Counted from the stretch's first letter, positions 15,960-24,771 are shown. The stretch is 38,644 nucleotides of DNA from Candidatus Methanophagales archaeon (GCA_014859735.1 JACUTR010000005.1:1-38644), one strand, 5' to 3'. Notes: generated by a model from the letters alone, not told the origin. Translations and numbers: made by a program.

Positions 15960-17696
15960 CTAAGCCAGCCACCCGTGTATGAGCATGACGATCAGATATA
16001 ACGTGAAGAAGAGCAGCACGAGCAGCACCGCAGTTCCTATGCTGACGCTTACCACCGGTTCTTCTACTTCTTGACTCTCCGTTTCTTCCAACGTACCGAA
16101 CCTGACGAAATAATTCGCAAATCTCAACACCGCTCTCTCTACCACCAGCGCGAAACTCACCAATGGCTTCTCGCAGAACCATATAAAGCCTCTGCCCGCC
16201 TTTCTATAGAGATAATCGAGATCATGCGTTATCGTATCATGCGGTCTGAAGAAGCCGAGCATGAAGAACAGGAAGACGGTCATGAGCAGCAACTGGAGGA
16301 CGTCGAAGGTATGCGCAGCTTCGAACGCGTGGTAATGTAACGCTGCCTCTTGGTACGGCAGGAGTGCGTAAAGCAAATTCGGGTATACCCCGATAGCGAC
16401 ACAAAGAAAAGCGGTACCACACATCGGAACGAGCATGGGTAAAGGTGCTTCTTTCGCTTCTATCTCTTCATTCTTACTGAAAAAGGCGAAGTACGTGAGC
16501 TTTAAAAATGATATAAGCGTGCCTACCGAGCCCAGGGTCAACGCGATTGTAAGGAGAGTCAGTCCTTCCACCTGCGCGGCGTGAATCACCATCCCTTTGC
16601 TCACATAGCCATTAAACCCCACAACACCAGAGATAGAAAGAGCCGCAATCACACAGGTTATCATCGTCACCGGCATCTTCTTCGCCAGTCCTCCAAGTTC
16701 GGTGAGGTTGTTCTTGCCCGTTGCATAGATCACTGCTCCCATGCACATGAACAAGGTTGTCTTGAACAGCAGGTTATTGAAGAGATGTGCAATTGCCCCG
16801 TTTATCGCCTCCTCGTAGTATGCCGTCCCCACTGCTGCCATCCCAACACCTGCCACCATATAGCCCAATTGACTCACAATGTGATAGGAGAGGAGCTTCC
16901 TCACATCGTTCTGTAATATCGCAAAGATCACGCCATAGAGGCACATCAAGCCACCTATATAGGCTACCGCTTCTACACCCGAAAACGTCCTCGCAAGCAC
17001 GTAGATACCCGTCTTCGTCGTGAATATCGACAAGAAAATGGTGCCGGCTATCGTTGCTTTTGGATATGAATCGGGCAGCCAGGTATGAAGTGGTATGAAT
17101 GCCGCGTTGACCCCGATCCCGAGGAGCAATAAAAAGTATCCCACGCCGGGTCCCACAGGACCCACGACGATTTCATTTGTATCAACATAATGAATGATTA
17201 TCCCGGCAAGAAGCGCAGCTCCGCCAAACAAATGGAATAAAATATATCGCATCCCCGCGTCTCTCGCCCTCCTCGAACCCTCATACCAGATCAATCCCAG
17301 CGAGGAGAACGCCATTATCTCCCAGAAGATATATAACGTGAAGAAATCGCCGGCGAATACCGCACCTAAGGCGCTTCCCATATATAACAACGCACAGACG
17401 TATTGCCCGGTCTCCTTTACCGTGCTCAGGGCGTATACGATCGCACCACCACCCGCCAGTGCAAATATATAGCCCATTATCAAGCTCAGTCGGTCAGCCT
17501 GCAAAAGTACCAGCTCAACTCCGGGCAGAATAGGCAATATCCAGCCTGTTTGGGGTTTTAGTATCACAACGCTCACTATGCCAAGAACCGCCAAAGCAAC
17601 AAGAAAGATATTCCGCACTCGACCCTTTCCAAGCGCGGGGATTAATGCAGCTCCTAAAAAGAAGATGAGAAAGGGGGGTATAGTATACTCAATCAT
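15960..17696 (-). CDS. proton/sodium antiporter-like membrane subunit (Mrp D / NuoM-type), long form
   Basis: A 578-residue polytopic protein with the Proton_antipo_M core. It has the TM5 glutamate in FWEIMAFSSLGLIWY, the loop PLHTWLPDSYPKATIAG, the TM8 lysine in FTTKTGIYVLAR, and DVRKLLSYHIVSQLGYM. After the core is a long C-terminal extension (HDLDYLYRKAGRGFIWFCEK), a soluble linker, and a last helix ending MLIHGWLA. These proteins move H+ or Na+ in Mrp antiporters and complex I-like enzymes. TM7 has Asn in place of the usual Lys (GIGVNAAFIPLH), shared with the paralog at 21219. The start overlaps the small membrane gene by eight bases (ATGA-type coupling). Confidence 0.85.
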   Translation of the reverse strand: MIEYTIPPFLIFFLGAALIPALGKGRVRNIFLVALAVLGIVSVVILKPQTGWILPILPGVELVLLQADRLSLIMGYIFALAGGGAIVYALSTVKETGQYVCALLYMGSALGAVFAGDFFTLYIFWEIMAFSSLGLIWYEGSRRARDAGMRYILFHLFGGAALLAGIIIHYVDTNEIVVGPVGPGVGYFLLLLGIGVNAAFIPLHTWLPDSYPKATIAGTIFLSIFTTKTGIYVLARTFSGVEAVAYIGGLMCLYGVIFAILQNDVRKLLSYHIVSQLGYMVAGVGMAAVGTAYYEEAINGAIAHLFNNLLFKTTLFMCMGAVIYATGKNNLTELGGLAKKMPVTMITCVIAALSISGVVGFNGYVSKGMVIHAAQVEGLTLLTIALTLGSVGTLISFLKLTYFAFFSKNEEIEAKEAPLPMLVPMCGTAFLCVAIGVYPNLLYALLPYQEAALHYHAFEAAHTFDVLQLLLMTVFLFFMLGFFRPHDTITHDLDYLYRKAGRGFIWFCEKPLVSFALVVERAVLRFANYFVRFGTLEETESQEVEEPVVSVSIGTAVLLVLLFFTLYLIVMLIHGWLA

Positions 17697-17883
17697 CCTG
17701 CTTTCCTTCCTTTTGGATTAAGGTTAAGATCTTCGCAAGAAGCATGAAAAGTCCAACTCCTGCCGCTCCATAGAGGACTCCGGTAAGGCTCTCAGAATGC
17801 AGTATAAACACGGATACCGCTGACACCACCAAAACCACAGACACAATTACTATGAGCAGTCCTCTCAGCACTTTTTTGTCCAT
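17689..17883 (-). CDS. small two-span membrane protein upstream of antiporter subunit
   Basis: A 64-residue protein starting MDKKVLRGLL, with two hydrophobic helices (LLIVIVSVVLVVSAVSVFIL and GVLYGAAGVGLFMLLAKIL) and a charged tail ending KQDD. A longer reading from 17949 is unlikely because a TATA-like run (actataaaaatc, about 17921-17932) would lie inside it. A ggaagagag site precedes ATG 17883. The stop overlaps the antiporter start. Position suggests an accessory subunit similar in role to small Mrp or Mbh proteins, but I do not recognise the family. Confidence 0.6.
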   Translation of the reverse strand: MDKKVLRGLLIVIVSVVLVVSAVSVFILHSESLTGVLYGAAGVGLFMLLAKILTLIQKEGKQDD

Positions 17884-18001
17884 CTCTCTTCCTTCCCCCA
17901 CACCTTCCAATACATACAGATTTTTATAGTACATTAAAATATATTTCAATTTTTAATTCTTCAGAAGTACATCCTTTGTTCTCGGAAAAAAGTTTTGGCA
18001 A

Positions 18002-18027
18002 AAATCGAAACCGAAATATATATATGA
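18002..18027 (+). promoter_or_regulatory. candidate BRE/TATA promoter for the antiporter pair
   Basis: The run aaatcgaaaccgaaatatat, followed by atatga, resembles the 20-bp promoter box at 27121 and 37354 but is not identical. It would leave a leader of about 90-100 bases. A second TATA-like run, gatatttaaag, at about 18063-18073 is closer to the gene at 18143 and may be the one used. Confidence 0.4.
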
Positions 18028-18142
18028 ATCATTGCACATACACGAGTATGTCGAAGCACACGTGATATTTAAAGAAACCGATGAGCGTGGGAGAAGGCGG
18101 GAGGAAAAAAAAGGAAGATAAGAAGGATAAAAGGTGGTAAGA

Positions 18143-19678
18143 TTGATTTTGGCTGAACATTTTCCCGTGCTTGTCGTTGCTGTGTCGTTGATCTCCGCAT
18201 TTACTATCGTGGTCGCTGGTCGGCTAAATAAGAGATCGTGCGCCGTCATCGCCACCGCAACCATTCTCCTTCAACTCATCATGGCTTCTTTTATCTTGCA
18301 TCACGTCCTGACGAACGGCACTATACAGTACCGGCTGGGTGGATGGACGCCACCGTGGGGAATTGAATATGTTATCGATGCCTTAAATGCATACGTATTG
18401 ATCGTCGTTCTGTTTCTGGGCGTGATCTGTGTGATCTATTCAAAGAGGAGCATAGAGCACGAGCTGCCTCATAAAATCGTTCCTTTTTATGCCGTGTACC
18501 AACTCCTCATCACCGGACTCTGCGGTATAACCATGACCGGGGATATCTTCAATATGTACGTATTCGTGGAAATAACCTCTTTAGCGGCGTACGCCTTAAT
18601 CGCTTCGGCGAGCGGGAGAGCACTGAAAGCAAGCTTTGTTTATCTCGTGCTGGGTTCGATCGGTGCATGCTTCTTCCTGCTGGGCATCGGTTTCCTGTAT
18701 GCGGTAACCGGCTCGCTTAACATGACCGACCTTTCACTATTGCTGCCACCGCTGTATGGGAATAGAGCAGTGCAAGCGGCATTCGTCTTCTTTGCCGTCG
18801 GGTTAAGTATAAAGATAGCCCTTTTTCCACTCCATGTCTGGCAGCCTGACGCATATACCTATGCGCCCTCGGCAGTGACTGCGATAATTGCCGCGACGAT
18901 GTCAAAAGTCTCTGTTTATGCTCTGATTCGGGTTATTTACTCGGTCTTCACGCTCGATTTCATCACTAATTACCGGTATGTGGATGTCGCAATCTGCTGG
19001 ATCGCGGCGATTGGAATCATAGCGGGATCTGTGCTCGCGATCATGCAGCATAATTTAAAGCGGATGCTTGCCTATTCCAGCGTCTCGCAGATAGGATATA
19101 TCGTACTGGGAATAGGTCTTTCTCCAATCACCGCATGGGGACTCCTCGGCGCTATCGCCCACATCTCTAATCATGCGATAATGAAAGGATGCCTGTTTCT
19201 GGCTGCGGGTGCGTTTATTTACAAGTATGATCTGTGGGACATCCGGGATTTTGAAGGGTTGGGGAAGAAGATGCCGTATGCAAGTGCTGCTTTTACCATA
19301 GCGGCGATTTCAATGATCGGGGTGCCCCCGAGCGCGGGGTTTGCAACAAAACTGTTCTTGATCTTCGCCTCTTTGCAATCGGTAGAAGTTTTTGCGGGTT
19401 CCGCGTACGTATTCGTGGGAGTGCTCCTGCTCAGCAGTCTTCTCAACCTCGTTTATTTCTGGCGGGTAATCGAGCGCATGTACTTTGTAAAGCATGATGA
19501 AGCCCTGAACGGCGGAGAGCGAGAAACGAAGAAGTCTGAGATTCCGCTGAGTATGCTGGTTCCAACGTTAATCCTTGCAGCGCTCTGTATTGTAATCGGC
19601 ATTCTATGGCTTACGATGATGCCTTTGCCATTCATTGAGGATGCATTGTTCGAATTGGGAGTGGAGGTGGTGCCGTAA
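18143..19678 (+). CDS. antiporter-like membrane subunit, NuoN/MrpD-type
   Basis: About 511 residues and roughly 14 helices. Core motifs are FVEITSLAAYALIA (TM5 Glu), GLSIKIALFPLHVW (TM7 Lys), MSKVSVYALIR (TM8 Lys) and NLKRMLAYSSVSQIGYI. It is a clear paralog of the gene at 35376 (shared EHFPVLVVA start, LGGW-PPWGIEYV-DALNAY). That alignment places the start at TTG 18143, six bases after ggtgg; GTG 18134 is the alternative. The stop overlaps the next start (TAATG). It is expected in an ion-pumping complex at the cell membrane. Confidence 0.87.
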   Translation: MILAEHFPVLVVAVSLISAFTIVVAGRLNKRSCAVIATATILLQLIMASFILHHVLTNGTIQYRLGGWTPPWGIEYVIDALNAYVLIVVLFLGVICVIYSKRSIEHELPHKIVPFYAVYQLLITGLCGITMTGDIFNMYVFVEITSLAAYALIASASGRALKASFVYLVLGSIGACFFLLGIGFLYAVTGSLNMTDLSLLLPPLYGNRAVQAAFVFFAVGLSIKIALFPLHVWQPDAYTYAPSAVTAIIAATMSKVSVYALIRVIYSVFTLDFITNYRYVDVAICWIAAIGIIAGSVLAIMQHNLKRMLAYSSVSQIGYIVLGIGLSPITAWGLLGAIAHISNHAIMKGCLFLAAGAFIYKYDLWDIRDFEGLGKKMPYASAAFTIAAISMIGVPPSAGFATKLFLIFASLQSVEVFAGSAYVFVGVLLLSSLLNLVYFWRVIERMYFVKHDEALNGGERETKKSEIPLSMLVPTLILAALCIVIGILWLTMMPLPFIEDALFELGVEVVP

Positions 19679-21222
19679 TGGTGGACCTGATGACCCCGCT
19701 GTTTGTTATCTTATGTCCCGCACTTGCCGCTCCTATGATACTTCTGTTTGGCAAACGGCCAAATCCAAATATAAGAGAGGGATGGACGATCGCAGCAGGA
19801 ATAGTGATGTTCGCGCTTGTCCTCTCGATGGTGCCCGTGATTTTACAAGGAGAAGTTATCAGATACACCTTCTTCCAGACCTTATTCGAGGGTGTGGCAT
19901 TCGGATTCAAGGTCGATGCGTTTGGTCTGATCTTCGCACTCACCTCTTCTTCCTTGTGGATATTGGTCTCTTTCTATTCCATCGGCTATATGCGTGCTTT
20001 GAAGGAGCATGCCCAGACAAGATACTTCTTCTCCTTCGCTGTTGCCATAGTCGGTGCCTTAGGCATCGCACTATCTGAAAATCTGCTCACGATGTTCATA
20101 TTTTACGAGATACTAACCGTCTCAACATATCCGCTGGTCATTCACGACCAGACGCCAGAAGCGTTGAGCGCGGGCCGTAAATATTTCGCGTATCTGCTCA
20201 CCTCGGGCGTCTTCTTCCTCTTCGCCGTGATGATGACCTATTATCTTACCGGGACTACCGATTTCACGAATGGCGGCATACCCGCGCTTGGTTCCGCGCC
20301 TCGACTGACACTGGTAATACTGTTTTTCTGCTTCTTGCTGGGGTTCTTGAAGGCTGCCTGGATGCCGTTTCACTCGTGGTTGCCAACAGCGATGGTCGCA
20401 CCGACGCCGGTCAGTGCGCTCTTGCATGCGGTAGCAGTAGTGAAGGCGGGCGTGTTTGGCATCGTCAGGATTGTATGCTATATCTATGGCGTGGACTTGA
20501 TGGGCGCGGTATATGTAATAAACGAACATCTTACGCTCGGATTGGCACTTGCCTGTATAGCGGGCTTTACCATGATCGTCGCCAATCTCTTTGCCATCGC
20601 TCAGGATAACTTGAAGAGAAGACTTGCGTACTCCACCATTAACCAGCTCTCGTATATCATTTTGGGTGCGGCGTTGTTAACATCCGATGGAATAAGAGGT
20701 GCAATGATGCACATTCCGTTTCATGGGTTCATGAAGATAACGCTCTTTCTGTGCGCGGGTGCGATAATGGTCGTTACGGGAAAGAAGAATATAAGTGAGA
20801 TGGCGGGCGTAGGAAAGATAATGCCGAGAACGATGCTCGCATTCACGATAACCGCATTTGGAATGACGGGTATTCCACCTGCAGTGGGGTTCATAAGTAA
20901 ATGGTTCTTATGCCTGGGGTCCTACCAGGCGTACCAGACCATTTCACCGGTGATGATAACCTTCCTGTTTGTCCTTTTGATAGCTTCTCTGCTCGATGTC
21001 ATTTATTTCTTCCCGATACTACACACCGCGTTCTTCAAGGAACCCGAAGGAGATTCGGGTGAGGAGAAGATAAAAGAGGCGCCGCTCTTCATGCTCATTC
21101 CATTAGTAATCACCGCGGTCTTTTCTGTTATATTCCTGCTCGATTTTATTCTAAGGCTCAACATAATCTCAATGTATGTCTATGAGCTTGTGGAGATAGC
21201 GGTTGGAAATGTGACTACTTAG
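19678..21222 (+). CDS. antiporter-like membrane subunit, NuoL/M-type
   Basis: A 514-residue polytopic protein. It has the TM5 Glu in FIFYEILTVSTYPLV, TM7 Lys in GFLKAAWMPFHSWLP, TM8 Lys in LLHAVAVVKAGVFGIVR, and NLKRRLAYSTINQLSYI. All canonical charged residues are present, so it should be a competent ion channel half. It is translationally coupled to the previous gene through TAATG and ends convergently with the 606-aa gene, overlapping by four bases. There is no long lateral C-terminal helix, so it is closer to MrpD/NuoM than to true NuoL. Confidence 0.87.
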   Translation: MVDLMTPLFVILCPALAAPMILLFGKRPNPNIREGWTIAAGIVMFALVLSMVPVILQGEVIRYTFFQTLFEGVAFGFKVDAFGLIFALTSSSLWILVSFYSIGYMRALKEHAQTRYFFSFAVAIVGALGIALSENLLTMFIFYEILTVSTYPLVIHDQTPEALSAGRKYFAYLLTSGVFFLFAVMMTYYLTGTTDFTNGGIPALGSAPRLTLVILFFCFLLGFLKAAWMPFHSWLPTAMVAPTPVSALLHAVAVVKAGVFGIVRIVCYIYGVDLMGAVYVINEHLTLGLALACIAGFTMIVANLFAIAQDNLKRRLAYSTINQLSYIILGAALLTSDGIRGAMMHIPFHGFMKITLFLCAGAIMVVTGKKNISEMAGVGKIMPRTMLAFTITAFGMTGIPPAVGFISKWFLCLGSYQAYQTISPVMITFLFVLLIASLLDVIYFFPILHTAFFKEPEGDSGEEKIKEAPLFMLIPLVITAVFSVIFLLDFILRLNIISMYVYELVEIAVGNVTT

Positions 21223-23039
21223 ATCCATAGCACCCCGTGGGTCAGGTAAATGGTCAGATAGAGCGTGAAAAGTATGAGTACCAGCAGCACGCCAGCTCCT
21301 ATGCTTAAACTTATTGGTTCATCTACCGCTTGCCTCTTAAGCTTCTCTAAATCTCCGTAAGGGTTACTGGAATTGAACGATCTCAGTACTACCGCACCCA
21401 CCAGAGCCACCATCATTCGTGACGCGGCCGTTGGATTCTTGCTGACCCATACGAGAGAATCCGCGATCTTCATCAAGCCCTTGTCAATGAACTCCGCAAC
21501 GGTTATTAACGGCTGCTCGCAGAACCAGATGAATCCTTTACCCGCTTTTCTGTACAGATAATCGAGGTCGTACGTTATCCGCTCATGCGGTGAAAATACG
21601 AATTGCAATGCGAAGAACCCACCCGCGGTCATCAGCAATAACTCCAGTGTGCCTATCGTATGTTCAAATCCGTATGCGTGATAGTGGAATGCTGTTTCTG
21701 CATACGGGAGTATTCCGTAGAGCAATTCGGGATATACCCCGAGAGCAACACAGAGGAAAGCGGTAACGCTCATGGCGATGAGCATGGGTAACGGTGCTTC
21801 TTTTGCCTCTATTTCACCGTTCTTCCTGAAGAAGGTGAAATACGTCAGTTTTAAGAAGGAGAGGAACGTGCCGACCGAACCCAGTATCAAAGCAAGTGCA
21901 AGGATATGCATTCCCTCCAATTCCGCAGCGTGGATTACCATACCTTTGCTCACATAGCCATTAAAGCCCGGCACACCTGAAATGGAAAATGCTGCTATTA
22001 TACACGTTATCATTGTTAGTGGCATCTTCTTCGCCAACCCTCCAAGTTCCGTAAGGTTGTTCTTTCCTGTTGCATAGATCACGGCACCCATACACATGAA
22101 CAGGAGTGCTTTGTACAGGATATGGTTAAAAACGTGTGCTATTCCTCCGTTTATCCCGATATACGTGCCTATTCCGATGCCAGCTACCATGTAGCCAACC
22201 TGACTCACTATGTGATAGGAGAGGAGCTTTCTCACATCGTTCTGCAGCAGTGCAAATGCAACGCCGTAGAGGCACATCAGACCGCCCATGTAGGCGACTG
22301 CTTCTACACCCGGGAAGGTCCTTGCAAGCACGTATACCCCGGTCTTTGTCGTAAATACCGACATAAATACAGCGCCGGCGATCGTTGCCTTTGGATATGA
22401 ATCCGGTAGCCAGGTATGCAGTGGTATAAATGCGGTGTTCACTCCGATTCCGATCAGCACAAGCAGATAGCCTATACCAAGCTCGACCGGTCCTACCGCG
22501 ATGGAGCCGGTGTTCATGTAATGGATTATTATCCCACCGAGGAGCGCACATCCGCCAAACAGATGGAAGAGGATATACCGCATCCCCGCATTCGTCGCCC
22601 TCTCTGTTTTACTGTACCAGATCAATCCGAGGGAGGAGAATGCCATTATCTCCCAGAAGAGATATAACGTGAAGAAGTCACCGGCAAATACCGCACCCAG
22701 GGCGCTTCCCAGATACAGAAGTGCACAGACATGCTCACCAGTCTCTTTTGTCACATTGAGCGAATAGAGTATCGCAGCACCACCGATTAGGGCGAATATA
22801 TAGCCCATGATAAGACTCAGAGTATCAGCATGCAAAAAGGTGAGCTCAAATCCGGGGTGTACGGAGAATCCCCATGTTGTCTGTGGTTTGAGCAGCGCCA
22901 CACCGAGCAATCCAAGCGCTGCTAAGACGATAAGATAAATCTTCCTCGCCTTACCCTTTCCAACCAAGGGTAGTAATGCAGCTCCTGCAATATAGATAAG
23001 AGCAGGAGGTATATTTGGTATGCTTCCTATATCAATCAT
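21219..23039 (-). CDS. antiporter-like membrane subunit, long form with C-terminal extension (paralog of 15960 gene)
   Basis: A 606-residue paralog of the 578-residue protein. It shares FWEIMAFSSLGLIWY, GIGVNTAFIPLHTWLPDSYP, FTTKTGVYVLAR and LDYLYRKAGKGFIWFCEQP. The C-terminal extension carries KNPTAASRMMVALVGAVV, a charged linker, and a final helix ending YLTHGVLWI. That whole tail is echoed by the separate 81-aa protein at 23099. The start ATG follows aaggagg. It is the third gene of a minus-strand operon: winged-helix regulator, 81-aa protein, then this subunit. Confidence 0.86.
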   Translation of the reverse strand: MIDIGSIPNIPPALIYIAGAALLPLVGKGKARKIYLIVLAALGLLGVALLKPQTTWGFSVHPGFELTFLHADTLSLIMGYIFALIGGAAILYSLNVTKETGEHVCALLYLGSALGAVFAGDFFTLYLFWEIMAFSSLGLIWYSKTERATNAGMRYILFHLFGGCALLGGIIIHYMNTGSIAVGPVELGIGYLLVLIGIGVNTAFIPLHTWLPDSYPKATIAGAVFMSVFTTKTGVYVLARTFPGVEAVAYMGGLMCLYGVAFALLQNDVRKLLSYHIVSQVGYMVAGIGIGTYIGINGGIAHVFNHILYKALLFMCMGAVIYATGKNNLTELGGLAKKMPLTMITCIIAAFSISGVPGFNGYVSKGMVIHAAELEGMHILALALILGSVGTFLSFLKLTYFTFFRKNGEIEAKEAPLPMLIAMSVTAFLCVALGVYPELLYGILPYAETAFHYHAYGFEHTIGTLELLLMTAGGFFALQFVFSPHERITYDLDYLYRKAGKGFIWFCEQPLITVAEFIDKGLMKIADSLVWVSKNPTAASRMMVALVGAVVLRSFNSSNPYGDLEKLKRQAVDEPISLSIGAGVLLVLILFTLYLTIYLTHGVLWI

Positions 23040-23076
23040 TCAATCTTCCTCTCCTCCTTTTCCTTACGTATACTCC

Positions 23077-23096
23077 ACGCACGCACGCACGCACGC
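23077..23096. repeat. tetranucleotide tandem repeat (ACGC)5
   Basis: Five perfect ACGC units lie just downstream of the 81-aa gene's stop and about 40 bases before the 606-aa antiporter start. Such simple repeats are prone to slippage. It is intergenic, so length change would alter leader spacing rather than reading frame. Confidence 0.85.
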
Positions 23097-23098
23097 CA

Positions 23099-23344
23099 TC
23101 ATATCCACAGCAGACCGTATGTCATGTAAAGGAACGAATACGAGACGGCAAACGCGATCGAATAGAGCATCGCAGTTCCCATCGCCAAGGTTCTGGTATC
23201 CTCTAAGTAGCCTTCCTTTTCTAAATCCAACACGTGACTGACCGGATTCGAAGGCAGCACCACCATCGCTATCAGTACCCTCGTCGCAAGCATCGGGTTC
23301 TTGCCAAAACATCTCCACGACTCAAAAATTCCAGTTATTCCCAT
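23099..23344 (-). CDS. 81-aa membrane protein resembling the antiporter C-terminal tail
   Basis: Residues 12-81 (CFGKNPMLATRVLIAMVV to FLYMTYGLLWI) follow the same pattern as the C-terminal tail of the adjacent 606-aa antiporter (KNPTAASRMMVALVGAVV to YLTHGVLWI). Both have a membrane-proximal segment, a polar linker and a final helix. It looks like a free-standing copy of that tail, perhaps a regulatory or packing subunit. ATG 23344 follows ggaggtgaaagg. It sits between the regulator and the antiporter in one operon. A same-length relative (81 aa) is encoded at 30610. No named family recognised. Confidence 0.7.
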   Translation of the reverse strand: MGITGIFESWRCFGKNPMLATRVLIAMVVLPSNPVSHVLDLEKEGYLEDTRTLAMGTAMLYSIAFAVSYSFLYMTYGLLWI

Positions 23345-23367
23345 TTTTTTCCTTTCACCTCCTCTCT

Positions 23368-23757
23368 TTATACCTCCGGGGTCACCCCCTCTACCTTCAC
23401 CTTTTCATCCTCCTCCCGAGTCTTATGCATGCTCTCGATCATCGATTTACCACGCTCTGTCAGCCGGTAGTATGTCGTACCCCCTTGCTCCATCTGCTCC
23501 ACCACCCCTTGTTTGAGCAGGGAATCTGACTCCTTGAACCAGCCGCCCCTCCCTTTCAATCCTCTGAGGACATTTTTGAGTTCTATCCCCGTGTCCCTGG
23601 AAATCTCTTCAGGATGCGAAGCCTTTGGATAATTACCATACAGGTACATCAGAATCTCACTCCTCACTCTACTCCTTCTAAGAAACGGGGGTGCATCAAC
23701 CGATTTTTTTATCTCCATTCCTTCTTTATTCACCTCCTCTTTATCATCGCTCTTCAT
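23368..23757 (-). CDS. winged-helix transcriptional regulator (1)
   Basis: A 129-residue protein. The core, RRSRVRSEILMYLYGNYPKA then EEISRDTGIELKNVLRGLKG, is a helix-turn-helix, and TTYYRLTERGKSMIESM is the wing and last helix, typical of archaeal winged-helix regulators. The N-terminal 25 and C-terminal 18 residues are charged tails. It is paralogous to 24065-24370. It heads an operon with the 81-aa protein and an antiporter. A 27-base near-palindrome overlaps its TATA region, which suggests autoregulation. The start ATG 23757 gives a very short leader. Confidence 0.85.
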   Translation of the reverse strand: MKSDDKEEVNKEGMEIKKSVDAPPFLRRSRVRSEILMYLYGNYPKASHPEEISRDTGIELKNVLRGLKGRGGWFKESDSLLKQGVVEQMEQGGTTYYRLTERGKSMIESMHKTREEDEKVKVEGVTPEV

Positions 23758-23776
23758 CCGCCCCGGATGATTGCAT

Positions 23777-23803
23777 ATACACCTACATATATATGTAGTG
23801 TAT
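23777..23803. promoter_or_regulatory. palindromic operator overlapping TATA of the winged-helix gene
   Basis: CTACATATATATGTAG at 23783-23798 is a perfect 16-base palindrome. Flanking ATACAC and TGTAT extend it with one unmatched base. It is AT-rich, contains the TATA-like core, and lies 20-46 bases before the regulator start. That placement fits a repressor site bound by a dimeric winged-helix protein. Confidence 0.6.
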
Positions 23804-23882
23804 GTAATAAAATGCTTTTCGGTTTTTACTTTTATATAAAGATTCGTATTGGATTCGGTTAGCTAACCACACAATTACAGAT

Positions 23883-24030
23883 CGGGGGCTCCGCCCGTGC
23901 CCCCGCAAACCTTTTCTTAGAAAGAAAAGGTTTATCAAAAGAATATATCTTTCTTAATAAACGTTCTTTCTTTAGAAAGAAAGTTTGTAAGGGCTTACCT
24001 GAAAGGCTCAGGAAGGGCTTATGTGAAATC
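23883..24030. repeat. cluster of palindromes between the two winged-helix genes
   Basis: This holds a GC-rich unit (gggggctccgcccgtgcccc) related to repeats at 31541, 36995 and 38459. It also has a 12-pair hairpin AAACCTTTTCTT-AGA-AAGAAAAGGTTT (about 23917-23943), a second hairpin CTTTCTTT-AG-AAAGAAAG near 23970, and a gtaagggctta segment. The 307-base gap from 23758 to 24064 holds no plausible gene. Confidence 0.65.
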
Positions 24031-24064
24031 GCGTGGTTCTTTACATCGGCTATACATCCAATCG

Positions 24065-24370
24065 TTAAGCCTTCTGCAGGCTCTCTACTAACGCTTTACC
24101 ACGCTCTGAAAGCCGGTAATAGGTTGCATCACCAAGCTCGATCTTCTCCACAACCCCCTGGCTGAGAAGAGAATTTGACTCATCGAACCTGCTGCCCATC
24201 CCTCTCAGTCCTCCCAGGATATTGGTTGAATCGATCCCGGTGTTCCTCGAGATCTCCGCTGGATATGAAGCCCGTGGATATATTTTATACAGATACATGA
24301 TTATCTCAGTCCTTACCCTGCTCCTTCTGAGAGAACGTAGTATCTCCTCAAATTCTACTTCCGCCTTCAT
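24065..24370 (-). CDS. winged-helix regulator (2), coupled to response regulator
   Basis: A 101-residue winged-helix protein, paralog of the 23368 gene (RRSRVRTEIIMYLYKIYPRA, then AEISRNTGIDSTNILGGLRG, then TYYRLSERGKALVES). The start ATG 24370 overlaps the CheY-like stop in an ATGA, so it is translated together with the two-component genes. A longer reading from 24436 is an overlap artefact. It may be the DNA-binding output of the kinase/receiver pair, as the receiver has no output domain; that is inference. Confidence 0.83.
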   Translation of the reverse strand: MKAEVEFEEILRSLRRSRVRTEIIMYLYKIYPRASYPAEISRNTGIDSTNILGGLRGMGSRFDESNSLLSQGVVEKIELGDATYYRLSERGKALVESLQKA

Positions 24371-24747
24371 GTCTCGTGGTGTTCCAGCAGTTTTGTAAGT
24401 ACATCGGTCAAATTTTTCACCGTGAACGGTTTCCACAGGTATCCATCTGCTCCCGCGCGCATCGCTGCATCCCTGTACTCAGGCGTACCCAATGCGGAGA
24501 CGACGAGAATCAAGGCATTCTGGTCATACTTCTTTATCTCCCCTATCGCCTGGATCCCATCCATCACTTCCATCACCAGGTCCATGGTAACGAGGTCAGG
24601 CTTCAATTCTTTATATTTCTCCACCGCTTCCTTTCCATTAACCGCAAAGCCCACCACTTCATAGCTTCCCTTTTCCTGTTCCAGCATCTCAACCAGCATC
24701 TCGCGCATGTATGGCGCATCTTCCACAATCAGTATCCTCTTCTTCAT
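24367..24747 (-). CDS. CheY-like stand-alone response regulator
   Basis: A 126-residue receiver domain with all key residues: acidic pair E9-D10 (ILIVEDAPY), phospho-acceptor D56 (VTMDLVMEVMDG), S84 (LVVSALG) and K106 (LWKPF). There is no output domain. ATG 24747 follows aaggagtga; the GTG at 24756 lies within that site. It is downstream of the histidine kinase by 24 bases and overlaps the winged-helix gene, giving a kinase-receiver-DNA-binder operon. It would be phosphorylated in the cytosol. Confidence 0.92.
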   Translation of the reverse strand: MKKRILIVEDAPYMREMLVEMLEQEKGSYEVVGFAVNGKEAVEKYKELKPDLVTMDLVMEVMDGIQAIGEIKKYDQNALILVVSALGTPEYRDAAMRAGADGYLWKPFTVKNLTDVLTKLLEHHET

Positions 24748-24771
24748 CTCACTCACTCCTTTTACTTTTTG

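Noticed and set aside
17884-17949. N-terminal extension of the small membrane protein to 17949
   Set aside because: The added residues overlap a TATA-like run and lack a ribosome site, while ATG 17883 has one.
20122-20529. Minus-strand open frame opposite the 514-aa antiporter gene
   Set aside because: Low-complexity, arginine-rich product with no start signals, inside a conserved antiporter frame.
15960-23039. Asn instead of Lys in TM7 of the 578- and 606-aa antiporter subunits as a defect
   Set aside because: Both paralogs share it in the motif GIGVN-AFIPLH, and I recall the same VNAA-PLH pattern in a common Mrp D-type subfamily, so it is probably normal for the type.
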